Positions 1 through 8,298 of a stretch of 42,647 nt of DNA are shown in pieces. Each line of letters begins with the position of its first letter. Within the stretch, counting starts at the first letter, position 1. The stretch comes from Terrimonas sp. (GTDB lineage: Bacteria; Bacteroidota; Bacteroidia; Chitinophagales; Chitinophagaceae): NCBI GenBank assembly GCA_016125075.1, contig WGMO01000012.1, positions 1-42,647 on the forward strand, given 5' to 3'. The position numbers and the translations under genes were made by a program. Under the pieces are notes generated by a model, which saw only the letters and a list, made by a program, of their open reading frames with translations, did not search any database and had not been told where the DNA came from.

Positions 1-345
1 GAAATAACTGGGGATTCCTGACACATTACAGTGAATGACGGGTTGTTGTTGGTGCTCCCTGTCTTTCCTGCAATCAGACAGTATCCTAAAATACACGGGA
101 AACACCAACAACGGCGTAATAACTGGTGATTCCTGACACATTACAGTGAATGACGGGTTGTTGTTGGTGCTCCCTGTCTTTCCTCAATCAGACAGTTTCC
201 CAAAATACACGGGAAACACCAACAACGGCGTAATAACTGGGGATTACTAACACATTATAGTGAATGACGGGTTGTTGTTGGTGCTCCCTGTCTTTCCTGC
301 AATCAGACAGTATCCTAAAATACACGGGAAACACCAACAACGGCG
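1..345. repeat. Three tandem copies of a ~115-bp hairpin-forming repeat
   Basis: Three head-to-tail units are visible at 1-116, 117-230 and 231-345; they differ at only a few bases and small indels. Each unit carries a long-range inverted repeat (GTTGTTGGTG with CACCAACAAC, at 45-54 and 103-112 in unit 1) and, nested inside it, a second stem (CTGTCT with AGACAG, at 59-64 and 76-81). There is no long open frame across the array. The array may extend upstream, because the window begins inside or at the edge of a unit. The function is unknown; possibilities are a structured-RNA or REP-like repeat, or the remnant of a small non-autonomous element. Confidence 0.9.
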
Positions 346-359
346 TTAAAAGCCGTTTT
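339..359. terminator. Terminator-like hairpin at the repeat array edge
   Basis: AACGGC (339-344) and GCCGTT (352-357) form a perfect 6-bp stem around a 7-nt loop and are followed by two more T residues. The left arm is the last bases of the third repeat unit, so the hairpin exists only at this end of the array. The T tract is short, so termination is a guess. Confidence 0.35.
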
Positions 360-518
360 CCCCTCTTTGGCTGGATTTAACGATTGTTTTGTGGGCTAAG
401 CGTTAGAAAATACTGAACAAATAATTAACTTCAATCCCGGCCCCAACGGGCCGACTCCGGGTGGATACAAACAAATAATCATAACCTTATTCTTTAAAAG
501 TTTATACATATCCAGACC
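346..518. other. Non-coding leader between repeat array and lipoprotein gene
   Basis: No credible ORF is seen. Visible structures are an inverted repeat TAACG/CGTTA (378-382, 401-405), the 10-mer AACGATTGTT at 379-388 that recurs before the symporter gene at 32809, and a GC-rich hairpin CGGCCC-CAAC-GGGCCG (438-453). The last ~50 bases before the ATG at 519 are AT-rich, as expected for a Bacteroidota promoter/leader, but I cannot point to a consensus -7 box. Confidence 0.5.
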
Positions 519-1478
519 ATGAAGATCAAAAACTTCTTTGCCGTATTGACGCTGACTTGGGTATGTTGCAGTTGCGGGAAAGACCCTTCAAATAAAAACC
601 CTTCCCAGCAACCTGACCCAAAGGTCTATATCAGCGGTTATACCAATCTTGACCGGGGGGTGTACTGGAACGGGGGCAAGGTCACTGAACTGGGCCAGGC
701 CTTTAATACCACCGATATCGCCTTATCCGGTTCGGACATTTATGTTTCGGGGAATATCGGTTTTGCACTGCCGGGTGGTGGTGGGGCTAACGCTGCCGTG
801 TACTGGAAAAACGGGCAGATGACCCGGCTCGGCAATGACCCTTCCTATGCCAACGCGATCACTATCGCGGGTTCGGATATTTATATCTGCGGATATGCCA
901 CTGTCAACAATGAATATGTGGCTGTGTATTGGAAAAACGGGATCCTCCAGTCGCTGGGTGATCTCCCGCAGTCGAGTGCCAATGCCATTCTTGTCAATGG
1001 ATCCGATATCTATATTGCCGGCACCTCGGGTACCCTGGCGGTGTACTGGAAGAACGGAACCCTGCATCCGCTTGAACCCGGTGTGGCGACGGCTATGACC
1101 ATCAACGGTACCGACCTCTATATTGCAGGAACAACCCCCATTGGTGCAGTGTACTGGAAGAATGATCTCCGGTACCCCCTATATGATCCGGCAGACACCA
1201 ATGTTTTCATGACTTCGGGCACCGGTATTGCGGTTTCCGGCCAAAACGTGTATGTGATCGGCTATATCAATCAAATCAACGCCGTACTCTGGAAGAATGG
1301 ACAGCGCAAGCTCTTAAATAACCCGCTTGTCGCCATGAATATATCCGGGAATAAGAACAAGATCATCCTGAAAGACACCAGTGTCTATATATCACTTAAT
1401 ACAGCCGATTACTGGAAAGATGGCCAGATCATCCATGCCGGTGACGGTTATGCCAGTTCCATCGCCATCAGGCCTTAA
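519..1478 (+). CDS. Repeat-containing lipoprotein, YWKNG-type propeller-like repeats
   Basis: The product has 319 residues. The N-terminus has a short hydrophobic stretch ending in a cysteine cluster (CCSCG, residues 16-20), consistent with signal peptidase II processing and outer-membrane anchoring. The rest is about seven repeats of roughly 35-45 residues, each with a (V/I)Y(I/V)xG strand, a VYWKNG-like strand and a closing GSD-type turn. This periodicity suggests a beta-propeller. Repeat length varies through glycine-rich insertions (for example near residue 90). I do not recognise a characterised family and assign no function. It stands apart from the sugar operons, between the repeat array and a VOC gene on the same strand. 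The ATG at 519 is preferred because the lipoprotein signal begins there. Confidence 0.85.
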   Translation: MKIKNFFAVLTLTWVCCSCGKDPSNKNPSQQPDPKVYISGYTNLDRGVYWNGGKVTELGQAFNTTDIALSGSDIYVSGNIGFALPGGGGANAAVYWKNGQMTRLGNDPSYANAITIAGSDIYICGYATVNNEYVAVYWKNGILQSLGDLPQSSANAILVNGSDIYIAGTSGTLAVYWKNGTLHPLEPGVATAMTINGTDLYIAGTTPIGAVYWKNDLRYPLYDPADTNVFMTSGTGIAVSGQNVYVIGYINQINAVLWKNGQRKLLNNPLVAMNISGNKNKIILKDTSVYISLNTADYWKDGQIIHAGDGYASSIAIRP

Positions 1479-1577
1479 GCTGCGGGTCTGTTCTGAGTTT
1501 TAAACCCAGGACTGATCAGGGATTGAATATGATTGACAACCAAAGAAAAAAAGGATTATAGTAATAAAACTGACATC

Positions 1578-1934
1578 ATGCTAACAGCCATTCACCCAAA
1601 ACTTCCCATGCGCAATAAAGCCATCACAAAAAATTATTATCTCGATAAACTGGGTTTCCAGGAACTGGGAGCTGCCGACTTTGATGGCTATTTAATGGTT
1701 AAAAAGGATAATATTGAAATCCATTTTTTTGAATTCAAAACGCTGGACCCGAAAGAAAACTACGGACAGGTTTATATCCGTACCAATGATATTGACAGGC
1801 TTTATGCGTCCATGCGCGAGAGGGAACTGGCTATCCATCCTGCCGGTCATTTGCATGTAAAACCCTGGGGACAGAAAGAATTCTCCATGCTGGACCCGGA
1901 TAATAATTTACTGACCTTTGGGCAAGCCATTTGA
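1578..1934 (+). CDS. VOC-superfamily protein, bleomycin-resistance/glyoxalase-like
   Basis: The product has 118 residues from the ATG at 1578. A longer frame opens at a TTG at 1533, but the added N-terminus is lysine-rich and unlike the family. The fold signature is that of one bleomycin-binding/glyoxalase module: an initial beta strand (LTAIHPKLPMR), a YYLDKLGF segment, an EIHFFEF strand, then QVYIRTNDIDRLY and a terminal EFSMLDPDNNLLTFG strand-turn. Proteins of this length and pattern bind and sequester bleomycin-type glycopeptides or act as small metal-dependent enzymes; sequence alone does not decide which. It converges with the GH105 gene, whose stop codon lies 23 bases away. Confidence 0.85.
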   Translation: MLTAIHPKLPMRNKAITKNYYLDKLGFQELGAADFDGYLMVKKDNIEIHFFEFKTLDPKENYGQVYIRTNDIDRLYASMRERELAIHPAGHLHVKPWGQKEFSMLDPDNNLLTFGQAI

Positions 1935-1957
1935 CACCAATACAACCTGATCTTATT

Positions 1958-3331
1958 TCAATAATATTGCAGGGAAGAATCATTGATCTTAAATCTTTTT
2001 CCTGCCGCTAACATATACATTTCAGCGCCGGCCAGGATCACCGGTCCATATCCGTGAGCAGCAAAAACATTTACCGGCCGGTAATAATAAAAAACGGGAT
2101 CGAAAGCCATACCGGTACCTACACAGGTTCCTTCCACCTGGCCATTTTCATTGATCTTTGTGGTAACTGCATTCCAGGCCAGCATGGCCATCGGTGCATA
2201 AGCTCCGGAGTCAACCCAACCTTTGTTACAGGCATGTGCGATACAATAAGCATAAATAGCGGTTGCGGATGTTTCGAGGTAGGAATCGGGCCTGTCGAGC
2301 AGCTGGTGCCAGAAACCGCTACCGGATTGATATTGCGCTAAACCGGCAATGTGCTTTTTAAACTGATTCAATACGTCTGTGTACCCGGGATGATTCCGGG
2401 GCAATACATCCAATAATTCTGTCATGGCCATCAGTGCCCAACCATTGGCACGCCCCCAGTGGAATTCTGGATGGGTTTCCATGTTTTCCACCCAGCCATG
2501 CATATAGATGCCCAGCTTTTCATTGAACATCCTCTTTGAAAACTGTTTGACCTGTTTTACGGCATCATCAAAATATTTATTATCCTTTGTGAGGGCACCC
2601 ATCTGCGCCAGCGCCGGCACTCCCATATAAAGGTCATCCAGCCAGAGTGTATTGTCGTGGGGCCGGTGACGGGCCAGGGTGCCGTCTTGTAACCGGTATT
2701 CTTTATTGACGATAAAATCGATATAATGGTCGATCAGTTGCCGTAAGCCCGGTTGTTTGAGTTGTTGGCTTGCCTTGATCATGGCCGCACAAACGGCACC
2801 GGCATCATCCAATGCCTGGGGATCGATGGGCTGTGAAAGCAATTTATGTTGCCGGATATATTCCAGGCTGAACCTGGATTGCACCGCCGGCACCCATTTC
2901 TTCAGAAAATCAAATCGCTCCCTTACATAAAGGGCATAACGGGTATCCCCGGTTGTTTCCGCAGCACGGATCATCGCCGAATAGGTCACCCCCCATTCAT
3001 AACTGGTGAGCCGAAAATCACCAGGCGCCAGCACGGTATTGGTATCCATATCACGGGGATCTTTGATCATGGCCCCCGTCTTTTCATTCATCATCCGGGC
3101 GGGTGTGGATTTATCAAGATATCCAAACACCTTATCGATATTGTTCTTGATCTCCTCCTGCGACATGGCCTTATAAGGAATGGGATAGGCCGGGCTGAGT
3201 TCATGCAAGGGGGTGGTGACATCATTATTAACCGTGCCCACCACCTGTGCAACCACAGCATGATCAATCCCTGTCAAAAAGACGCATAAAAAACCAAACC
3301 TGTAGAAGCAGCCGGCAAAAAAATGATTCAT
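1958..3331 (-). CDS. GH105 unsaturated rhamnogalacturonyl hydrolase
   Basis: The product has 457 residues. An N-terminal hydrophobic segment (about residues 12-29, ending VVAQ) looks like a signal peptide, placing the enzyme in the periplasm. The body is an (alpha/alpha)6 barrel of the YteR/RhiN family (established knowledge), which hydrates the double bond of delta-4,5-unsaturated galacturonic acid at the end of rhamnogalacturonan fragments made by lyases. Visible hallmarks are a YEWGVTYSAM helix at 111-120, LDDLYM at 231-236 carrying the likely catalytic Asp, and HWGRANGW at 291-298. The gene follows rhaB by 97 bases on the same strand and is probably the last gene of the rhamnose operon, linking oligosaccharide trimming to rhamnose release. 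Other unsaturated uronyl hydrolases of the family remain possible by substrate. Confidence 0.9.
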   Translation of the reverse strand: MNHFFAGCFYRFGFLCVFLTGIDHAVVAQVVGTVNNDVTTPLHELSPAYPIPYKAMSQEEIKNNIDKVFGYLDKSTPARMMNEKTGAMIKDPRDMDTNTVLAPGDFRLTSYEWGVTYSAMIRAAETTGDTRYALYVRERFDFLKKWVPAVQSRFSLEYIRQHKLLSQPIDPQALDDAGAVCAAMIKASQQLKQPGLRQLIDHYIDFIVNKEYRLQDGTLARHRPHDNTLWLDDLYMGVPALAQMGALTKDNKYFDDAVKQVKQFSKRMFNEKLGIYMHGWVENMETHPEFHWGRANGWALMAMTELLDVLPRNHPGYTDVLNQFKKHIAGLAQYQSGSGFWHQLLDRPDSYLETSATAIYAYCIAHACNKGWVDSGAYAPMAMLAWNAVTTKINENGQVEGTCVGTGMAFDPVFYYYRPVNVFAAHGYGPVILAGAEMYMLAAGKRFKINDSSLQYY

Positions 3332-3428
3332 GATTGATTATTATGGTTTTGAAGTTAGTTATTTTATCCAGAGCATTTCCCGCAAAAAAATTATTTTACC
3401 ATTCATATGCGGACAAACAACAGAAGTC

Positions 3429-4793
3429 TTAACCGGGTTGGAATGATTGCCACTCGAAGAGCCCCCGGGGTACCTGTCCCCTGTTCCATTCGGAATGTAT
3501 GGCCAGGGCAGCTCCCAGGGCCGTAGCCTGTTGTACACTGGCCGTATATATTTCAATCATAGGGAAAAATGCGGCAAGTCCGGATAAGAAGATCCTGTTT
3601 TTGCTGAATCCTCCGTCAACAAATATTTTTTTCACGCCAGTTCCCCGGAGTACCCGATCCGTCGCCTTCATCTGTTTTACCAGGATACCGGCCATCAAAT
3701 GATGGTAGGCTGTGGTATAATTTTCAAAAGCGGAAAGGTCCCTTGCTGCAAAAGTAATTGAGGTTCTACTACCATGGGATTCATCATCCCGGCCGATAGA
3801 AGCTTTTAGTAAATGCAGAAAATCATTGTCGGGTAAAATAGTCGTATAGAAATTGTGATCAGTAAGAAAATGTTCCGATAGCCTCCTCACCTGCTGCTCA
3901 TGTTCATAACCTGCAAAAAGCCGGGAAGCTTTCACCGGTTTCCCCAAAAAAGAAAGGTAGGAAAGGCAATCATTTTCCAGTTCCTCCTGCGTGAGCGGCT
4001 GGGCATTGAAGGGATTCAAACTGATGTTCCAGGTACCGGTAGACAATAAGAGGAAGGGTTCCTCCACGGCCACAAGGTAAGGAATGAGGGCCGCGGAACT
4101 GTCGTGCAAGCCCAGCCCCACGGGGATACCGCTTTTGGTATGACCCGCTACCGCCCGTCCATCCCGGAGGGGTGCCAGCTTTTCCAGGATCCCTTCTTCG
4201 CTTACCCATCGGTGATAGCCATGCTGCTGGAAATCCCAGAGATGGGTATGGCAACCGATACTGGTGATATCAGCATGACAGGCGCCCGACAGGATATAAC
4301 CCAGGTACTGCGGCAGGTGTAAGGCAAATCTTATCCGGGCAAATCGTTCGGGCTTTTCATATTTAAGCCTGTAGAGTTGCAGGCCTGAATTCAGGCTACC
4401 CAGGACCGGGGAAGCTGTTTCCCGGGCCAGCTGGCTTTCTCCTCCATAGGTATCATAGAACTGATGTTTGAGCAGCTCCGGGTAGGGTTTGAGATAATTA
4501 TACAAAGGGGGTATCACAGCCCCCTTATCATCCAGGTAAACAAAGCTGGCGCCATAGGCAGTAAAATTGACGGCCCGGATTTCATAACGTTGATCATTAC
4601 CTATTTTTTGGAAGGACTGCAGGACCCAGGCAGCCAGGGCGCTGATGTCTTCACAGGGAAAGCCGTCTTCATCAACTGTTTCTTCCAGTTTTGCTGCGTC
4701 TTCCAGCACCAGCTGATAAGCTTCATCGAAAAGCAAAATTTTTTTATTGGTTTTTCCAATATCAAAGATCAATATGACAGGAATCCGTTTCAT
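3429..4793 (-). CDS. rhaB: L-rhamnulokinase, FGGY family
   Basis: The product has 454 residues, in the range for sugar kinases of the FGGY fold. It would phosphorylate L-rhamnulose to L-rhamnulose 1-phosphate in the cytoplasm. The N-terminal phosphate-binding loop is seen as FDIGKTNKKILLFD (residues 9-22), a variant typical of this Bacteroidota clade. A C-terminal ATPase half follows, with a glycine-rich LLLSTGTWN segment and an IFVDGGFSKNR segment. The substrate assignment rests mainly on context: its ATG overlaps the stop of rhaI by one base (TAATG), which implies translational coupling, and rhaEW, rhaT and rhaM lie upstream. Another deoxy-ketose kinase, such as a fuculokinase, would look similar. 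Confidence 0.87.
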   Translation of the reverse strand: MKRIPVILIFDIGKTNKKILLFDEAYQLVLEDAAKLEETVDEDGFPCEDISALAAWVLQSFQKIGNDQRYEIRAVNFTAYGASFVYLDDKGAVIPPLYNYLKPYPELLKHQFYDTYGGESQLARETASPVLGSLNSGLQLYRLKYEKPERFARIRFALHLPQYLGYILSGACHADITSIGCHTHLWDFQQHGYHRWVSEEGILEKLAPLRDGRAVAGHTKSGIPVGLGLHDSSAALIPYLVAVEEPFLLLSTGTWNISLNPFNAQPLTQEELENDCLSYLSFLGKPVKASRLFAGYEHEQQVRRLSEHFLTDHNFYTTILPDNDFLHLLKASIGRDDESHGSRTSITFAARDLSAFENYTTAYHHLMAGILVKQMKATDRVLRGTGVKKIFVDGGFSKNRIFLSGLAAFFPMIEIYTASVQQATALGAALAIHSEWNRGQVPRGLFEWQSFQPG

Positions 4794-6067
4794 TATAATC
4801 CTGTGGCGAACGTTTTACTACCCCTTTCCCTGACCAGTTGCTGTCTCACCTGCCGGTCCCGGAACCAGGAAAGCGGTGCAAGCGCACCCCCGCTTCTGAG
4901 CCGGGCTTCCGCCACCAGCGCCCTTAGATCCGAACGGAAAACATGTTGCAGGATCTCCTGTGCTTCGGTCACATCATTCGCTTCGCGTGCCTGCCCGAGT
5001 TTTGTACGGTCCACCAGCAGGGCCTGTGCATAGGCGATCATGATCGCTTCCACCGACTGCAAGAGGTCTTCCAGCGGATCTTTAACATTATGGGAGGCGT
5101 CGATCATCCAGGCCAGGTCGCGGGCATGATCCATACCCCTTTCATCCATACCTTCCACCAGTTCCTGGAAGATCAGGAATAACTGGTAAGGTTTGATGCT
5201 GCCCACCGTGAGATCATCATCCCCATATTTTGAATCGTTGAAATGGAAACCACCCAGTTTACCTTCCATCAGCAATAAGGAAACGATTTGTTCGATATTG
5301 GCATTCGGAAGGTGGTGACCCAGGTCGACCAAGGTGAATGCTTTTTCACCCAGCTTGCTGGCATATAACAGGGATTGCCCCCAGTCGCCCACAGTCGTCG
5401 AATAAAAGTTTGGTTCGTATGCCTTGTATTCCACAAAGAGCTTCCAGTTATCAGGGAGTGCGCAATAAATTTCTTTTAATCCATCCAGGGTATGCTGAAA
5501 GGCTTTCCGGAAATTCAACTGGCCGGGGAAACTGGAGCCATCGGCTAACCATACCGTTAGTGAATTGGATCCCAGTGCCTCCCCATATTTGATAACTTCA
5601 AGATTATGTTCGATGGCTTGTTGCCGCACAGCCCTGTCCGCATGCTGGAGGGATCCGTATTTATAAGATAATGGCTGGCCCGGCTGGTCCTGGAAAGTGT
5701 TTGAATTCATGGCATCAAAACGAATTCCGAGTTGTGCAGCCAGGTTTTTTATATGAGCGGGGTTTTCGGGTATATCCCAGGGGATATGGAGGGAGATGGC
5801 GCCACTGGATTGGTTCAGGGCATGCAAGAGCCCGATATCTTCTATTTTTTCTTCCAGGTTGCGGGGCTCACCGCCACCGGGAAACCGGCCAAACCTGGTA
5901 CCACCGGTACCCAGGGCCCAGCTGGGGATGGCTACCTGGAAGTCGATCAGTTTACCGATCACCGTTTCAAGGTCATCCCATTGTTCTTTACAAAACTGAA
6001 GGCGTTGCTGATGGGCTGTCAACAAAGTTTCATTATGTAAATGGATCTGCTCCTTATCGATTATCAT
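4793..6067 (-). CDS. rhaI: L-rhamnose isomerase, RhaI type
   Basis: The product has 424 residues, close to the ~430-residue Pseudomonas stutzeri-type L-rhamnose isomerase, and is a TIM-barrel metalloenzyme interconverting L-rhamnose and L-rhamnulose. Recognisable segments are GTGGTRFGRFPG (53-64), VEYKAYEP (212-219), LVDLGHH (246-252), FHFNDSKYGDDDL (274-286) and MIDASHN (321-327). E213, D248, H275 and D323 fall where I recall the metal ligands of the P. stutzeri enzyme (E219, D254, H281, D327). No signal peptide is present, so it is cytoplasmic. The 98-base gap to rhaEW upstream has no obvious terminator, and rhaB is coupled downstream. Confidence 0.93.
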   Translation of the reverse strand: MIIDKEQIHLHNETLLTAHQQRLQFCKEQWDDLETVIGKLIDFQVAIPSWALGTGGTRFGRFPGGGEPRNLEEKIEDIGLLHALNQSSGAISLHIPWDIPENPAHIKNLAAQLGIRFDAMNSNTFQDQPGQPLSYKYGSLQHADRAVRQQAIEHNLEVIKYGEALGSNSLTVWLADGSSFPGQLNFRKAFQHTLDGLKEIYCALPDNWKLFVEYKAYEPNFYSTTVGDWGQSLLYASKLGEKAFTLVDLGHHLPNANIEQIVSLLLMEGKLGGFHFNDSKYGDDDLTVGSIKPYQLFLIFQELVEGMDERGMDHARDLAWMIDASHNVKDPLEDLLQSVEAIMIAYAQALLVDRTKLGQAREANDVTEAQEILQHVFRSDLRALVAEARLRSGGALAPLSWFRDRQVRQQLVRERGSKTFATGL

Positions 6068-6165
6068 ATGGCAGTTTTAGGAAAGTTACTAAAGTCAGGG
6101 ACATTCAACACCGGGTTTATGGATGAAATAATCGAATTGATATGCCGTTTACCCAAACCATATCC

Positions 6166-8283
6166 TTAACGATAAAAGCCCATGGCCAGCCCCCCATCCA
6201 CATTCAAGGCATTACCGGTTGTTTTATTGAGCAAGCCGCCTACAAAGGCAAAACAGGCATTGGCTATATCTTCGGGCAAAATGACCTCATTCAACAAGGT
6301 CCTTTTGGCATAATAAGCCGGTAATTCCTCCACGGTAATACCATAAGCTTTGGCACGGCCTTCGGCCCATCCCCCGGCCCATATATTGGAATCGGCAATA
6401 ACCGCATCGGGGTTCACCATATTCACCCTGATCCTATCGGGACCTAATTCAGCGGCCATCAGTCTGCTGAGGTGTGCCTGTGCTGCTTTCGCTGAACCAT
6501 AACCGGTATTATTGGGTCCTGCCACTACCGCATTCTTTGAAACGATATTAAGGATATCGCCGCCCAGGCCCTGTTTACGCATTACGGTAATCGCTTTTTT
6601 GGAAACCAGGAACTGGCCTTTAACCAAAATATCATATAACCGGTCCCATTCCTCCGCACTATGCTCAGCGATTGGTTTTGAAATGCTGATACCGGCATTG
6701 TTGACAATGATGTCGATACCGCCGAATTCGAGACAGGCCCGGTCCATGGCCTGGTCAATGCTTTTGCTATCCGTAACATCTAACAGGGTACTGCAAACCG
6801 AATCTTTTCCGTATTGCCTCACAAACTCTTCTTTGGCTCCCGTTAACCTTTCTTCATGTATATCATTCAGGATGATACAGGCGCCCTGTTGTGCGAATTT
6901 ATGGGCGATGGCTTTGCCGATTCCGCCGGCACTGCCGGTGATCAGGGCCACACGGCCACTCAGGGGTTTGGGCGCCGGCATTCTTTGCAGCTTTGCTTCT
7001 TCCAGTAACCAATACTCGATATTGAAGGCTTCCTGACGCGGCAGCGAGGTGTAGGTGGAAATCGCTTCGGCACCCTTCATTACATTGACCGCGTTGATAT
7101 AAAATTCTGCCGCCACCCTTGCCGTTTGTTTATTTTTTGCAAAAGTGAACATCCCCACCCCTGGGTAAAGTATCACGACCGGGTTGGCATCCCGGATGGC
7201 AGGGCTGTCGGGATGTTTACAGGCCTGGTAATAATCTTCGTACAGTTTCCGGTATCCTTCAAACTGGGGTTGTAATTTTTTCTGTATGGCAAGGGGGTCA
7301 GACATATCTTCTCCCGGCAACAGATCAAGAACCAGGGGAGCAATTTTGGTCCGCAGAAAATGATCTGGGCAACTGGTACCCATCGGGGCCAGTCTTGGCA
7401 GGTCATTTGAATTGATAAATTGAAGGATCCTTTCATCATCGGTGAAATGTCCCAGCATCGGGGTGGCTGAAGAACAAAACCCTCTTAACAGGGGAGCCAG
7501 CGTGGCCGCCACCATCATCCTTTTTTCTTTGGGCAGGGCCATGATTTTTTCTCCGCCAAATACAGGGGCTTTCTTTCCATAATGATCTTCGAGGTATTGC
7601 GCACAGGTTTCAATAACATCGAGGGTATTGACATAGCTTTCATAAGCAGTATCCCCCCAGGTGAATAACCCATGTGATCCCAGCATGATGCCCCGGATAC
7701 CGGGGTTCTCCTGCAGGCAGGCTTCCAGTTTTAATCCCAGGTCGAATCCCGGCCTTTGCCAGTCCACCCAACCGATGCTGCCCTGGAAAAGTTCTTGTGT
7801 GATCTTTTTTCCATCTTTGGCCGCAGCGATTGCGATGGCCGCATCGGGGTGTAAATGGTCGATATGCTTAAAAGGCAGGAAGGCATGCAGGGGTGTATCG
7901 ATGGAAGGCGCTTTCGATGCCAGGTCGTAGATACAATGATTAAAGAGGCCCACCATTTCATCCTCCTTTTCCAGTCCCCGGTACACCTGTTTCAGGTTTT
8001 GGAGGCGGTCCAAATACAATGCCGCCAGTCCCGACCGGTTCATGGAACCCAGGTCCCCGCCGCTGCCTTTGATCCACATCACTTCGGTCGGTTTTCCCGT
8101 CAGCGGGTCATCTGCCATGACCTTGCAGGAGGTATTGCCTCCGCCATAATTGGTCAACCTCAGGTCGGATCCTAATAAATTAGACCGGTACACCAATAAA
8201 GCCACTTCATCACCCGACAGGGTAGCCGCCACTTCATCATCCCAGCTATAACTAACATGTTTGTACTTCTTTGTAACTGACAT
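6166..8283 (-). CDS. rhaEW: Bifunctional rhamnulose-1-phosphate aldolase / L-lactaldehyde dehydrogenase
   Basis: The product has 705 residues in two domains. Residues ~1-430 are a class II aldolase/adducin-type domain with candidate zinc ligands in PLHAFLPFKHIDHLHPD (131-147) and a GSHGLFTWGD segment (202-211). Residues ~440-705 are a short-chain dehydrogenase with the NAD-binding TGSAGGIG (449-456), NNAG (528-531), a catalytic Ser at 582 and YGSAK (595-599). In bacteria with this fusion, the first half cleaves L-rhamnulose 1-phosphate to dihydroxyacetone phosphate and L-lactaldehyde, and the second half oxidises the lactaldehyde (established for RhaEW/RhaE-type proteins). It starts 15 bases after rhaT stops, clearly in one operon. 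It is cytoplasmic, and both halves look intact. Confidence 0.93.
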   Translation of the reverse strand: MSVTKKYKHVSYSWDDEVAATLSGDEVALLVYRSNLLGSDLRLTNYGGGNTSCKVMADDPLTGKPTEVMWIKGSGGDLGSMNRSGLAALYLDRLQNLKQVYRGLEKEDEMVGLFNHCIYDLASKAPSIDTPLHAFLPFKHIDHLHPDAAIAIAAAKDGKKITQELFQGSIGWVDWQRPGFDLGLKLEACLQENPGIRGIMLGSHGLFTWGDTAYESYVNTLDVIETCAQYLEDHYGKKAPVFGGEKIMALPKEKRMMVAATLAPLLRGFCSSATPMLGHFTDDERILQFINSNDLPRLAPMGTSCPDHFLRTKIAPLVLDLLPGEDMSDPLAIQKKLQPQFEGYRKLYEDYYQACKHPDSPAIRDANPVVILYPGVGMFTFAKNKQTARVAAEFYINAVNVMKGAEAISTYTSLPRQEAFNIEYWLLEEAKLQRMPAPKPLSGRVALITGSAGGIGKAIAHKFAQQGACIILNDIHEERLTGAKEEFVRQYGKDSVCSTLLDVTDSKSIDQAMDRACLEFGGIDIIVNNAGISISKPIAEHSAEEWDRLYDILVKGQFLVSKKAITVMRKQGLGGDILNIVSKNAVVAGPNNTGYGSAKAAQAHLSRLMAAELGPDRIRVNMVNPDAVIADSNIWAGGWAEGRAKAYGITVEELPAYYAKRTLLNEVILPEDIANACFAFVGGLLNKTTGNALNVDGGLAMGFYR

Positions 8284-8298
8284 AAAACTGTATTGAAT

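Noticed and set aside
1-345. CRISPR array
   Set aside because: Units are ~115 bp and conserved along their whole length; there are no unique spacers between short repeats.
1-410. Integron attC-like cassette array
   Set aside because: The units have CAACAAC and GTTGTTG ends, but these do not fit the RYYYAAC/GTTRRRY core sites. The one RYYYAAC match (375-381) has no GTTRRRY partner at a proper distance, and no cassette ORFs exist.
1533-1577. TTG start extending the VOC protein N-terminus
   Set aside because: The 15 extra residues are low-complexity and lysine-rich, outside the VOC fold; the ATG at 1578 gives the usual family length.
3332-3428. Terminator between rhaB and GH105
   Set aside because: No convincing stem followed by a T tract is visible in the 97-base gap, so GH105 is kept as part of the rhamnose operon.
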